A stretch of DNA of 50,715 nucleotides from Bacteroidota bacterium (GTDB lineage: Bacteria; Bacteroidota; Ignavibacteria; UBA10030; UBA8401). The stretch spans positions 1 through 50,715 of the forward strand of contig JAJYOI010000011.1 of assembly GCA_021796275.1 (NCBI GenBank), in the 5' to 3' direction. Of this stretch, positions 43,936 through 50,715 are shown piece after piece. Under the pieces are notes generated by a model. The model saw only the letters and a list, made by a program, of their open reading frames with translations, searched no databases and was not told the origin of the DNA. A program made the translations under genes and the position numbers. Numbering within the stretch: position 1 is the first letter of the stretch; every line of letters begins with the position of its first letter.

Positions 43936-44727
43936 TCAATTTTCTTGTTCGTGATTGGAAATTCGGCGGCTTGGGTTTTCGTGTTCCATCTGTTCCAGTT
44001 TTGCTTCGAACTCGCGTACTTCTTTTCTGCGGTTCGTGATCCAATAAATTCCGCCTAATAATGTTCCGCCCCAGAAAACGTAGTTTGGAATCTTCGACAT
44101 CACAGCCCATGTGAGCGAGGGAAGAGGATGATCCGGCAAGTTGCCTTTCAATCCGATCTCAGCAAATGGTTTCGATGCAAGATAAAGAATTGATGTTCCG
44201 CCGGCTTCTTTAATACCATAGATTTGCGGAAAATAATTGCTTGGATTCTGAGCGAAACGATTTTCTGCAATTTTTTTCAACTCTTCTAATGTTCCGAAAA
44301 CGCGGGCTTCAGCAGGGCATGCTTCAACGCACGCCGGCTTTCCGCCAAGCGCAATTCTGTCATGGCACATGTCGCATTTGGTCACTTTTGGATTGGTGCT
44401 GTTCCATTGATATTTCGGAACATCAAATGGACATGCTTGCATGCAGTATCGGCAGCCAATGCACTTACTCACGTCGTACGTTACAGGTCCTTCTTTCGAT
44501 TTTTGCAGCGCGCCAACCGGGCACACAGATGCACACGTTGGCACTTCACAGTGCATGCACATTCGCGGGACGTAGGTATCGTTAACAGTCAGCACTGTCG
44601 TATTTTTTGTTGATGAAAGTTCGTGAACATCGCTTTGTGGAAATCCCCAGCGGTTAGCACATGCTTCTTCGCATGCATAGCAGCCAATGCAAAGTGTTGT
44701 ATCTATCAGGATGCCATAGTGTTGCAT
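43936..44727 (-). CDS. Four-cluster [4Fe-4S] ferredoxin subunit with C-terminal membrane helix (HybA/DsrO/PsrB-like)
   Basis: 263 residues. Four cysteine motifs fit four [4Fe-4S] clusters: CIGCYACEEAC (near 12-22), CMHCEVPTCASVCP, CIGCRYCMQACPFDVP and CDMC...CVEACP. There is no signal peptide or Tat motif (the protein opens MQHYGILIDTTLCIGC), so the clusters are probably cytoplasmic. Residues about 220-236 (YVFWGGTLLGGIYWI) are a membrane helix, giving a C-terminal anchor. It passes electrons to or from the NrfD/HybB-type protein encoded next. Confidence 0.9.
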   Translation of the reverse strand: MQHYGILIDTTLCIGCYACEEACANRWGFPQSDVHELSSTKNTTVLTVNDTYVPRMCMHCEVPTCASVCPVGALQKSKEGPVTYDVSKCIGCRYCMQACPFDVPKYQWNSTNPKVTKCDMCHDRIALGGKPACVEACPAEARVFGTLEELKKIAENRFAQNPSNYFPQIYGIKEAGGTSILYLASKPFAEIGLKGNLPDHPLPSLTWAVMSKIPNYVFWGGTLLGGIYWITNRRKEVREFEAKLEQMEHENPSRRISNHEQEN

Positions 44728-44770
44728 GATTAATTCTCCAGTAAAAGTTCAGTATCGGAATGTCTTTCGG

Positions 44771-45457
44771 TCAATTATTTTTTGAATTGCAGAGGAATTT
44801 TTGTTCGAATTCTTTCCATGTCTCATCGCTTGTTGATTGAAGCACGCCGTTCATTGGAATTCCGCCGTCAAGAAGTGTGGCACCAGCGGGCATCGCTGCA
44901 CCGGCCGGTTGCTGTGTATTGAGAAAGTCACGAAAGCGGCTGACTTCGGTCCTAAGCCATCGTGCAGCATCATCAGCAACAGCAAGCAGTTTCAGTTCTG
45001 CAGAAATATTTGCTGGTTCAATGACAGCTACCCAGCCACCGAAATATGGCGCTTGTTTGATTAATGATGGAGAATCGAATAGCTGTGAGTTGATTTGCGA
45101 AATCTTTCCAGACACCGGCGAAGGAAATGTCAGTGTTCGGTTGCCTTGCTTAACCTGAAAGAGTGGTTGCCCTTTTTTGATTTCAGAGCCGAGGGGCGCT
45201 ACTTCCAGGGCGTCGATTGTGCCAACGACTTTCTGAGCAAAATCATCTGCACCAATGCGAACGTTTCCGGAGAAGAGAAGCTCTGCCCAAGAATGTCCTT
45301 CACCGAGAAAAAATCCGCGCGGCAAAAGAAACCGATCATGTTGTCCGTTGCGTGTGTGTGGAGATTTTAATGCAAGGGCGCGCTGTTTAGTACGTCCGCG
45401 AAAATATTCGATGAGAGCGCATGTAATGATAGTTCCAATGACAAATAAGGCGACCAT
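44771..45457 (-). CDS. Membrane-anchored GcvH-like protein without lipoyl lysine (protein B)
   Basis: 228 residues from ATG 45457, with AGGAGAT ideally placed upstream; a longer form starting at 45574 would overlap protein A and lacks that site. One membrane helix (about 1-17, VALFVIGTIITCALIEYF). The GcvH-like fold runs from about 54: GHSWAELLFSGNVRIGADDFAQKVVGTIDALEVAPLGSEIKKG, then PSPVSGKISQINSQL and GGWVAVIEP. The lipoyl lysine position is Asn106 when PSPVSG is aligned to APVSG; a Lys lies three residues earlier. The C-terminus carries a DGG motif and an amphipathic end similar to protein A. Second gene of the redox operon. Confidence 0.8.
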   Translation of the reverse strand: MVALFVIGTIITCALIEYFRGRTKQRALALKSPHTRNGQHDRFLLPRGFFLGEGHSWAELLFSGNVRIGADDFAQKVVGTIDALEVAPLGSEIKKGQPLFQVKQGNRTLTFPSPVSGKISQINSQLFDSPSLIKQAPYFGGWVAVIEPANISAELKLLAVADDAARWLRTEVSRFRDFLNTQQPAGAAMPAGATLLDGGIPMNGVLQSTSDETWKEFEQKFLCNSKNN

Positions 45458-45468
45458 TGTGATATCTC

Positions 45469-46176
45469 CTATGTTAAGGTTGAAAGCGGTGTTGTTAGTA
45501 TAGGTTGTTCTGCTGATTGTTTTGGTACGGCGGAGAATGCTGCCGGGAAAAACTCGTTCTTTAAGCGAAGCCAATCTTCAATGCTTATATGATCACTAAG
45601 ATTGCTGATAATGCTGCCCCCGTCCTGTAATGCATAGTGCTGTGGTGCGAAAAAATGAATTAATTCAGCTCGTATCGCATCCTGCCATCGTTCGGCAGTG
45701 CGTCCTTTTAGCAAGTTGCTTTTTTCACGTAGAAAATCTGTGGGCGAAATTTTTGCAATCCACCCTTTTTCAAGAGGGGAGTCGTTAATGAGTGATGGTG
45801 TGCGATTGAGTTTTTTGTTCACAGCAATAACGACGCCGGAGATTGGTGCTACTTGTTTGAGAATTTTATCTTTGTGTCGTAGTGTAATAAATTCTTCGCC
45901 TTGACGAATGGTTGAACCTGCTGTTGGCAGTTGGATGTTTTCGATTGCCCCGATGAACTTCTGCGTAAAGTCATCGGTTCCAATTGCGATGACTTCTGCT
46001 TTTTGTTCCAGTACCCACATATGCCCCGGATGGAAAAAGCGTTGCAAAACTACATCGCAGACGCTTTCAAGATGGAGTATCGGTGCTGTAGACTGATATT
46101 GTTTGCGATGCTGTCGTAGTAAAATTTCTATCGAAAGAATCACAATCGTTGTCATGATACACAGGATAAGCACCAT
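45469..46176 (-). CDS. Membrane-anchored GcvH-like protein without lipoyl lysine (protein A)
   Basis: 235 residues from ATG 46176, with AAAGGAGA upstream. Membrane helix at about 2-20 (VLILCIMTTIVILSIEILL), then a GcvH-like fold: FHPGHMWVLEQKAEVIAIGTDDFTQKFIGAIENIQLPTAGSTIRQGEEF, APISGVVIAVNKKL, GWIAKISP. The lipoyl lysine position is Asp103, flanked by Lys102 and Lys104. A C-terminal segment LQDGGSII and the following amphipathic helix are shared with protein B, so A and B are paralogues. First gene of the redox operon, 11 bases before protein B, and about 88 bases downstream of a sigma-54 promoter. Confidence 0.8.
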   Translation of the reverse strand: MVLILCIMTTIVILSIEILLRQHRKQYQSTAPILHLESVCDVVLQRFFHPGHMWVLEQKAEVIAIGTDDFTQKFIGAIENIQLPTAGSTIRQGEEFITLRHKDKILKQVAPISGVVIAVNKKLNRTPSLINDSPLEKGWIAKISPTDFLREKSNLLKGRTAERWQDAIRAELIHFFAPQHYALQDGGSIISNLSDHISIEDWLRLKNEFFPAAFSAVPKQSAEQPILTTPLSTLT

Positions 46177-46263
46177 ACGATTCTCCTTTCTTAGATAGTT
46201 CAGCATGAACTGATAAAAGAATCGTGCCATTCTTTTCTGCTCAAATGCAAAATGGCAATTTGG

Positions 46264-46278
46264 GCTAACTCTTTGCCA
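46264..46278 (-). promoter_or_regulatory. Sigma-54 promoter of the redox operon
   Basis: Read on the minus strand the sequence is TGGCAAAGAGTTAGC. The invariant GG and GC dinucleotides are at the right spacing, with two mismatches to TGGCAC-N5-TTGC. The predicted start is near 46252, giving a leader of about 76 bases with a good ribosome site before protein A. TTAACGGTTAA, a 5-1-5 palindrome at 46281-46291, lies directly upstream. No other activator site is obvious. The 46177-46563 stretch, 387 bases, otherwise contains only this promoter and the tRNA promoter. Confidence 0.65.
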
Positions 46279-46498
46279 GATTAACGGTTAACAATGACAT
46301 TCTGTGGAGCGAATAGTTGTGAAAGATGAGGCTGTTGTGAAGTACAACAACCGGAAGTTGATTGGCGGGAGAAATCGATGTAAATCTATGCAATGCCGTG
46401 AGATCCGGTATGTAGAATATTGCATCGCAGAGTGTTAAGAAATTCATCGAGCGGCAACGTGATTTGAGGCGAGAATTCTAAAATTGAGGTGAAAAATC

Positions 46499-46527
46499 TT
46501 GCCTTCAGCGGTAAAGTTTTATATATT
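46499..46527 (+). promoter_or_regulatory. Housekeeping promoter for tRNA-Ser
   Basis: TTGCCT at 46499-46504, a 17-base spacer and TATATT at 46522-46527 fit -35/-10 elements. The tRNA begins about 37 bases after the -10. Confidence 0.7.
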
Positions 46528-46563
46528 GCCTAAGTCAAAAAATAAGTATACTCATTACCGCAT

Positions 46564-46653
46564 GGAGAGGTGGGTGAGTGGCTTAAACCAGCGGTTTGCT
46601 AAACCGCCGTAGTGCGTAAAGCGCTACCGAGAGTTCAAATCTCTCCCTCTCCG
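46564..46653 (+). tRNA. tRNA-Ser (anticodon GCU)
   Basis: A class II tRNA, 90 bases without CCA. The acceptor stem pairs GGAGAGG (46564-46570) with CCTCTCC (46646-46652) plus discriminator G. The anticodon stem-loop is GCGGT-TTGCTAA-ACCGC, reading AGC/AGU serine codons. A long variable arm GTAGTGC/GCGCTAC closes with one G-T pair. The T-arm is GAGAG-TTCAAAT-CTCTC. CCA is not encoded (CTG follows). Confidence 0.97.
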
Positions 46654-46662
46654 CTGGAAAGC

Positions 46663-46692
46663 AAAAAGGCTCATTTGAGCCTTTTTTGTTTT
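46663..46692. terminator. Bidirectional intrinsic terminator between tRNA-Ser and the small minus-strand gene
   Basis: AAAAAGGCTC (46663-46672), a four-base loop, and GAGCCTTTTT (46677-46686) form a perfect 10-bp stem with T-rich sequence following on the plus strand. The mirror A-run gives a T-run on the minus strand, so it can end both the tRNA and the gene at 46714-46980. Confidence 0.9.
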
Positions 46693-46713
46693 CTGAATTG
46701 AGATCAATCATTT

Positions 46714-46980
46714 TTAATCTTTCGGGGGCGAAAAAGAGGAGTGCAGTAGCTGTTCCAAATTTTCTTCAAGTGTTTTCATTTCCCAATTAATGCCGTTCTC
46801 ACGCAGGATGTGCATGATTTTCAGTCCGACACTTCCGCCATGATAAAAAAGAAATTGTTTGTCGTGGTTTAGCATGATTTGAATACCGCTAAGAAATGAA
46901 CTGTATTCCGTCATGCGCAAAATATTGACTGCCCGTTCGAACCCCGTCGGCAATTTGGACACATCGTGAAGTTTTGCCAT
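46714..46980 (-). CDS. Small protein of unknown function
   Basis: 88 residues, MAKLHDVSKLPTGFERAV at the start, soluble, with a helix-rich look (IQIMLNHDKQFLFYHGGSVGLKIMHILRENG) and an acidic helical C-terminus. I do not recognise it. No ribosome site of standard form precedes the ATG. The convergent position onto a bidirectional terminator supports that it is transcribed. Confidence 0.5.
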   Translation of the reverse strand: MAKLHDVSKLPTGFERAVNILRMTEYSSFLSGIQIMLNHDKQFLFYHGGSVGLKIMHILRENGINWEMKTLEENLEQLLHSSFSPPKD

Positions 46981-47371
46981 TCTGCAATTAGTGTGTTAAA
47001 TAGTTGATGCATATGAAAATAACACAATTTACGAATATTAGCAAACCATCAAGATTCGAAAGACGTCCACAGAAACTTGAAGAATATGTTATCCCCGTCA
47101 ACATTTATGTGTGATAAACAGCACACAGCGAAATATGGGTGTTGACTTTCGACTCGTTTGAATCGTAATTTGTCACTACGATTCAGGCGTAATTTCTAAA
47201 GGATCTCCGGAAAAAAAGACACTTGTAATCGGTCAAACAATTCTTGCCACATCCAAAAATTGTCGTGAACTCTTGCACAGAGAAATATGCAGGAGTCAGT
47301 TTATTGAGTTGTAATGAGTTGAAAAGCCTGATTCCAGTCTCAATATTTTTTATAAATGAGGAGGTAGTGTT
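46981..47371. other. Non-coding region between the divergent small gene and the beta-helix gene
   Basis: 391 bases with no convincing gene. It holds the promoter-like sequences and 9-bp inverted repeat described at 47142-47185, then about 190 bases of unexplained leader before the beta-helix start. No riboswitch fold that I recognise. Confidence 0.6.
47142..47185 (+). promoter_or_regulatory. Candidate promoter overlapped by a 9-bp inverted repeat, upstream of the beta-helix gene
   Basis: TTGACT (47142-47147) and TAATTT (47166-47171) are 18 bases apart, a reasonable -35/-10 pair. TGAATCGTA (47159-47167) and TACGATTCA (47177-47185) form a perfect 9-bp inverted repeat with a 9-base centre that covers the -10. 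It could be an operator where a repressor would block the promoter, or simply an RNA hairpin at the start of the leader. Confidence 0.45.
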
Positions 47372-50300
47372 ATGCGTACTCTTGCCACCATTCTTTTTGT
47401 TGCCCTTGCCATTTCTGTCGCAGATGCAACGACCAATGTCTCAGGAACAATTTCCAAAGACTCAACATGGTCGTTAGCAGGAAGTCCTTACATGGTAACC
47501 GGCAGTGTGACGGTTGGTTCCGGATTTACACTGACAGTGGATTCGGGCGTTACAGTCTTATTCCAGCCGGGGACAAATCTTTACGCCTACGGAAACCTTC
47601 AAGCACGCCAAGCAATTTTTACTTCCAGCAAAGATACTGCCGGAGGAAGCCCACAAAAAGGAGACTGGGGCACAATCCAGATCGGTTACTATGCAAGTTC
47701 GCCGACTACAACCTTCGATACTTGTCAGCTTAAATTCGGAGGAGCAAATGGGAGCTCGATTTTATATCTCCAATATGGAACCGCATCACTGGAAGGGTGC
47801 ACGATCACGAATTCAAGTACCAGTGATATCAACATGTACAGCGGTTCGTTATCGGTAGCGAACTCAAATATTTCTAATGCTACGAATATTGGTATTACCT
47901 TCAACGGTACTGCTGTGAACTTGACAAATGTGACCATCACTTCATGCGATTGGCCATTGCAGTATAACGGAACCGTACCACTTGTATTTAATGGTGTCAA
48001 CGCTTTAACAGGGAACCACCACAATGGTATTTATATGAATTTCGGTTCATGCAATACAATGACACTCGATACCGTTTCGATTCCATATGTTTTCGGCGGA
48101 GACTTTTCTGTTAATGCAGGCGCGACACTTACTATTGCATCAGGCAATATTTTGAAATTCAATTATGGTCACTTGTATGTTAACGGAGCGCTCTATGCAG
48201 TTGCCGGCATCGGACAGTCAATTTATTTTACTTCGTATAAAAATGACAATCTTCCTTTAGGTAACGGCGATACAAATGCAGATGGCTCACAAACTGCGCC
48301 TGGGCAAAGTGATTGGAGCGGCGTCTATTTCACGAGTTCTTCAAACGACAGTTTGTCTGTGATGAGACGCTGCAATGTGACATTTGCAGGTGCAGGAAAT
48401 ATCGGCGGTATTACGTTAGATAATTCCGGGCCAACGGTTGACAGCTGCTCCATGGCAAACAATTATTACGGCGCCATGATGATCGGAACAGCGAACCCGG
48501 TTTTTTCCAATAACGACATTGGAACAAGCTATGTTGTTCCAATTGCAATGTCATTTTCAGCGAATCCTGTTTTCACCAATAATTCGTTCTCTGCGTCGGA
48601 TAATCGTTACGATGCAATTGGTCTGCTGGGTGGAACATTGCCTGCAGATGCAGTGCTCCCGATTCGCTCTGTGACGAGCGTTCCAAACGTAACATACTTG
48701 ATGCTTGATAATGTCACAATTCCTTCGGGAAGAACGATGACGATCAAGAAAGCAGTTGTTATCAAGTCGTTCAATGGGTATCGAATTACTGTGCAGGGGA
48801 AATTAATAGCGAATTCTACACCGGATAGTACAATCGTTTTTACGTCACTCAGCGATGATAATTACGGTAATCCGCATGACACAAATAAGAACGGCAACGG
48901 AACTCTACCTAATGTCGGGGACTGGGGAGGTATTGTGTTCGAAGCAACAAGCGATACATCTTCGATATTGAACTATTGCCGGATTCGGTACGGGAGTCTT
49001 CCGAGTTCATACTATTATTTCCGCTGGATAGGCGGCGGTGAAATCACAACCGTGCAGGCAAGTCCGACTATTTCCAATTGTCAGCTTGAAAATGTTCCGT
49101 ATGGAGTGTATTCATTTTTGGAATCATATCCGAAAATCTGGAATGATTCGATCACGAATTCTCAATACACACCGATTGCTCTTTCTGTTTCTGCAGATCC
49201 GTCATTTGCTGGAAATATTTTTACAAATACCAAATGGACTGCTTTAGGAATTATCGGCGGGCAAGTCTCCGCGAACGGCACGATCAAGGAACGAACGGTT
49301 GCCGGTTTTGCAAACATCACGTACGTGCTTCTTGAAGATCTAAGTATCAATTCAGGAACAAATGTTACAGTTGACCCGGGAGTTGTAATTAAATCTGCCG
49401 GTCCCGGCATTTATGTTGACGGTGGTTTTCGCGCCAAGGGCACGATTGCCGGAGGGCAGGTCGTTTTTACGTCCATGTATGACGATAATTTCGGGAATCC
49501 CCACGACACGAACGGCGACGGGAATGCATCGTCTCCGGCTGCAGGCAATTGGAGTACGATCCGTTTTCAGGCGACGAGCAATGATACATTTTGTCTTCTT
49601 GATAGCTGCCTGATAAAATTTAATGGCAACTCAAATTGGGGCGCCGTAACATTCACCGATGCCGGCGGTACAGTCTCTAATTCAACTATTTCCGATTCAC
49701 GTGCCTTCGGTGTGCGATGCGAAGGAAGCTCAACACCGCAGGTGAACAACGTGACGATTGCAAATTGCAGTGCTGACCCGATTGCGATGTCGTTGAAAGC
49801 GAACCCGACATTCACAAATATTATTTTCTCGGCGAACGGAAGCAAAGGTATTCACATCCTTGAAGGAACGCTTTCGTCAAACGCCGTGCTTGCACGGCGC
49901 GATGTTGCCGGAATTAATAATATTGCATACATCATTGATAATTTAACGATCAGCCCCAATGCCACTCTTACAATCGCACCTGGTGTTGTCCTTAAATTCA
50001 GTAACGGAGGCGCAGGTATTTCTGTGCAAGGTGCGTTGATCGCTGATGGAACTGCAACCCAGAATATTGTCTTTACTTCAATTCGGGATGACTCGAACGG
50101 CGGCGATACAAATAACGACGGCAATGGAAGCTCGCCGGGCCGTGGCGATTGGGATAATATTGATTTTTCTGCTTCGAGTGCCGACAGCCTAAATGTGCTG
50201 CGCAATTGTCAATTGCGTTATGGCGGAAGCGGATATTATAATTACAATTACAATTGGGGAAATATTCGGGTCTTCAATTCTCAGGTTGTGATTGACAGTT

Positions 50301-50715
50301 GCGTGATCGAACAATGTGCAACGTCTGCTGTCGGTGCGTTTGGCAGTGCACATCCGACAATTTCAAATTCACAGCTCAATAATATTTCGCAAACGCCGAT
50401 CACGATGAGTATGTTTGCTTCTCCGTCATTCTCCAATAACTCGTCTCTCAATATTGGTTACATGGCGCTCGGCATTGTTCCTGAAACATACTCTGTCGAC
50501 GCTACAGTGCCGGTGAGAAATTTTGGCGGCTTCACGAATATTACGTACCTGCTGTACGGAACATGCACGGTCAACACGGGCACGACCGTTACGATTCCTG
50601 CAGGAATTGTTTTCAAGGGAGGTAGCTTCCAGGTGAATGGCTCTCTTGCAGTGAATGGTACCCCTTCTCAAAAAGTTATTTTTACAGATCCCAGAGTATG
50701 TTTCAGGAACAATGC
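47372..50715 (+). CDS. Giant secreted right-handed beta-helix repeat protein (3' end beyond window)
   Basis: At least 1114 residues are visible, open to the last base. GAGGAGG at 47358-47364 is a strong ribosome site seven bases before the ATG. A signal peptide covers residues about 1-19 (MRTLATILFVALAISVADA). The rest is Asn/Thr/Ser/Gly-rich, with parallel beta-helix character (repeated ITNS, NSN, and NCQL-type short strands) and long-period repeats listed separately. Acidic loops such as DDNFGNPHDTNGDGN resemble calcium-binding sites. The likely role is surface adhesion, or a beta-helix polysaccharide-binding or lyase-like function. A type IX secretion signal would be at the unseen C-terminus; porX in this window fits that route. 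Confidence 0.85.
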   Translation, partial: MRTLATILFVALAISVADATTNVSGTISKDSTWSLAGSPYMVTGSVTVGSGFTLTVDSGVTVLFQPGTNLYAYGNLQARQAIFTSSKDTAGGSPQKGDWGTIQIGYYASSPTTTFDTCQLKFGGANGSSILYLQYGTASLEGCTITNSSTSDINMYSGSLSVANSNISNATNIGITFNGTAVNLTNVTITSCDWPLQYNGTVPLVFNGVNALTGNHHNGIYMNFGSCNTMTLDTVSIPYVFGGDFSVNAGATLTIASGNILKFNYGHLYVNGALYAVAGIGQSIYFTSYKNDNLPLGNGDTNADGSQTAPGQSDWSGVYFTSSSNDSLSVMRRCNVTFAGAGNIGGITLDNSGPTVDSCSMANNYYGAMMIGTANPVFSNNDIGTSYVVPIAMSFSANPVFTNNSFSASDNRYDAIGLLGGTLPADAVLPIRSVTSVPNVTYLMLDNVTIPSGRTMTIKKAVVIKSFNGYRITVQGKLIANSTPDSTIVFTSLSDDNYGNPHDTNKNGNGTLPNVGDWGGIVFEATSDTSSILNYCRIRYGSLPSSYYYFRWIGGGEITTVQASPTISNCQLENVPYGVYSFLESYPKIWNDSITNSQYTPIALSVSADPSFAGNIFTNTKWTALGIIGGQVSANGTIKERTVAGFANITYVLLEDLSINSGTNVTVDPGVVIKSAGPGIYVDGGFRAKGTIAGGQVVFTSMYDDNFGNPHDTNGDGNASSPAAGNWSTIRFQATSNDTFCLLDSCLIKFNGNSNWGAVTFTDAGGTVSNSTISDSRAFGVRCEGSSTPQVNNVTIANCSADPIAMSLKANPTFTNIIFSANGSKGIHILEGTLSSNAVLARRDVAGINNIAYIIDNLTISPNATLTIAPGVVLKFSNGGAGISVQGALIADGTATQNIVFTSIRDDSNGGDTNNDGNGSSPGRGDWDNIDFSASSADSLNVLRNCQLRYGGSGYYNYNYNWGNIRVFNSQVVIDSCVIEQCATSAVGAFGSAHPTISNSQLNNISQTPITMSMFASPSFSNNSSLNIGYMALGIVPETYSVDATVPVRNFGGFTNITYLLYGTCTVNTGTTVTIPAGIVFKGGSFQVNGSLAVNGTPSQKVIFTDPRVCFRNN
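47618..50715 (+). repeat. Long-period coding repeats of about 203-209 residues in the beta-helix protein
   Basis: The Phe-Thr codon pair that begins each acidic loop (FTS or FTD) occurs at 47618, 48227, 48839, 49466, 50072 and 50681, spaced 609, 612, 627, 606 and 609 bases. From the second unit, each is preceded by a beta segment of the type NxxYLxxDNxTI, a GxxV-I-K stretch and xVxGxLxAxGT. It is followed by a D-N-rich loop and DWxxIxF. The last copy, at the window edge, lacks the acidic residues. Confidence 0.85.

Noticed and set aside
41860..46176. Glycine cleavage system H proteins
   Set aside because: No lysine at the lipoyl position in any of the three, and no T or P protein nearby; the GcvH name would mislead.
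46215..46229. Another TGGCAC on the minus strand as a sigma-54 promoter
   Set aside because: The matching -12 position reads TTTT and not TTGC, so the essential GC is missing.
46265..46447. 60-residue minus-strand reading frame upstream of the redox operon
   Set aside because: It lies across the sigma-54 promoter region, has no ribosome site and no recognisable character.
47618..50715. Regular spacing suggestive of a CRISPR or DNA-level tandem repeat
   Set aside because: The units are diverged at DNA level, over 600 bases long and in frame within an open reading frame, so they are protein repeats.

Overview
The window looks like a chromosomal segment from a bacterium of the Bacteroidota/Chlorobiota/Ignavibacteriota lineage. 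An Ignavibacteria-like member is my best guess, by inference only. The support is a PorX-type response regulator/PglZ protein next to tsaE, a large secreted beta-helix protein of the kind these bacteria export, moderate G+C, and many genes joined by ATGA/GTGA/TAATG overlaps.

Layout. (1) 1-8.9 kb, plus strand: a housekeeping run of porX (3' part), tsaE, tsaB, accD, arginase, panC, a UDP-GlcNAc pyrophosphorylase-like gene, an exported beta-rich protein, a terminator, a LytR_C-domain protein, rsfS and argS. (2) 9.1-30.6 kb, plus strand: a Wzx/Wzy-type surface polysaccharide locus. It holds sugar-nucleotide genes (rmlC-like, rmlB, wecB), export and chain-length genes (Wza-like, Wzz-like), a polymerase/ligase, a flippase, methyltransferases, a deacetylase, glycosyltransferases, a secreted glycoside-hydrolase-like protein, a WcaJ-type initiating transferase, a DegT aminotransferase, and an odd fusion of a GT2 transferase with a decayed sugar-phosphate transferase. 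The middle (about 13.5-25.1 kb) reads as more AT-rich than its flanks. (3) 30.6-34.5 kb, plus strand: accA, a YbgC-like thioesterase, a 53-residue Trm112-like zinc protein, nadC and a second flippase. (4) 34.6-46.3 kb, minus strand: the most unusual part. It is a redox operon (two membrane-anchored GcvH-like proteins, a four-cluster ferredoxin with a C-terminal membrane helix, an NrfD/HybB-type membrane protein, and a third GcvH-like protein). Downstream lies a regulatory operon with two heme-c-motif histidine kinases, two NtrC-type sigma-54 activators and two archaemetzincin-type metalloproteases. Sigma-54 promoter sequences (-24 GG / -12 GC) sit in front of both operons. (5) 46.5-50.7 kb: tRNA-Ser(GCU) with its own promoter and terminator, a small minus-strand gene, and the 5' part of a giant secreted protein built of about 205-residue repeats that runs off the window.

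How the parts may fit: the sigma-54 activators probably switch on their own operon and the adjacent redox operon when the periplasmic heme sensors detect a redox or ligand signal. None of the three GcvH-like proteins has lysine at the lipoylation position, so they are unlikely to serve glycine cleavage and may be structural parts of the NrfD/ferredoxin complex. The two archaemetzincins, translationally coupled to the kinases, are the least expected component. The combination of heme kinase, sigma-54 activator, metalloprotease and NrfD/GcvH-like complex is the best candidate here for an undescribed system. All of this was read by eye from sequence; no database search was run.
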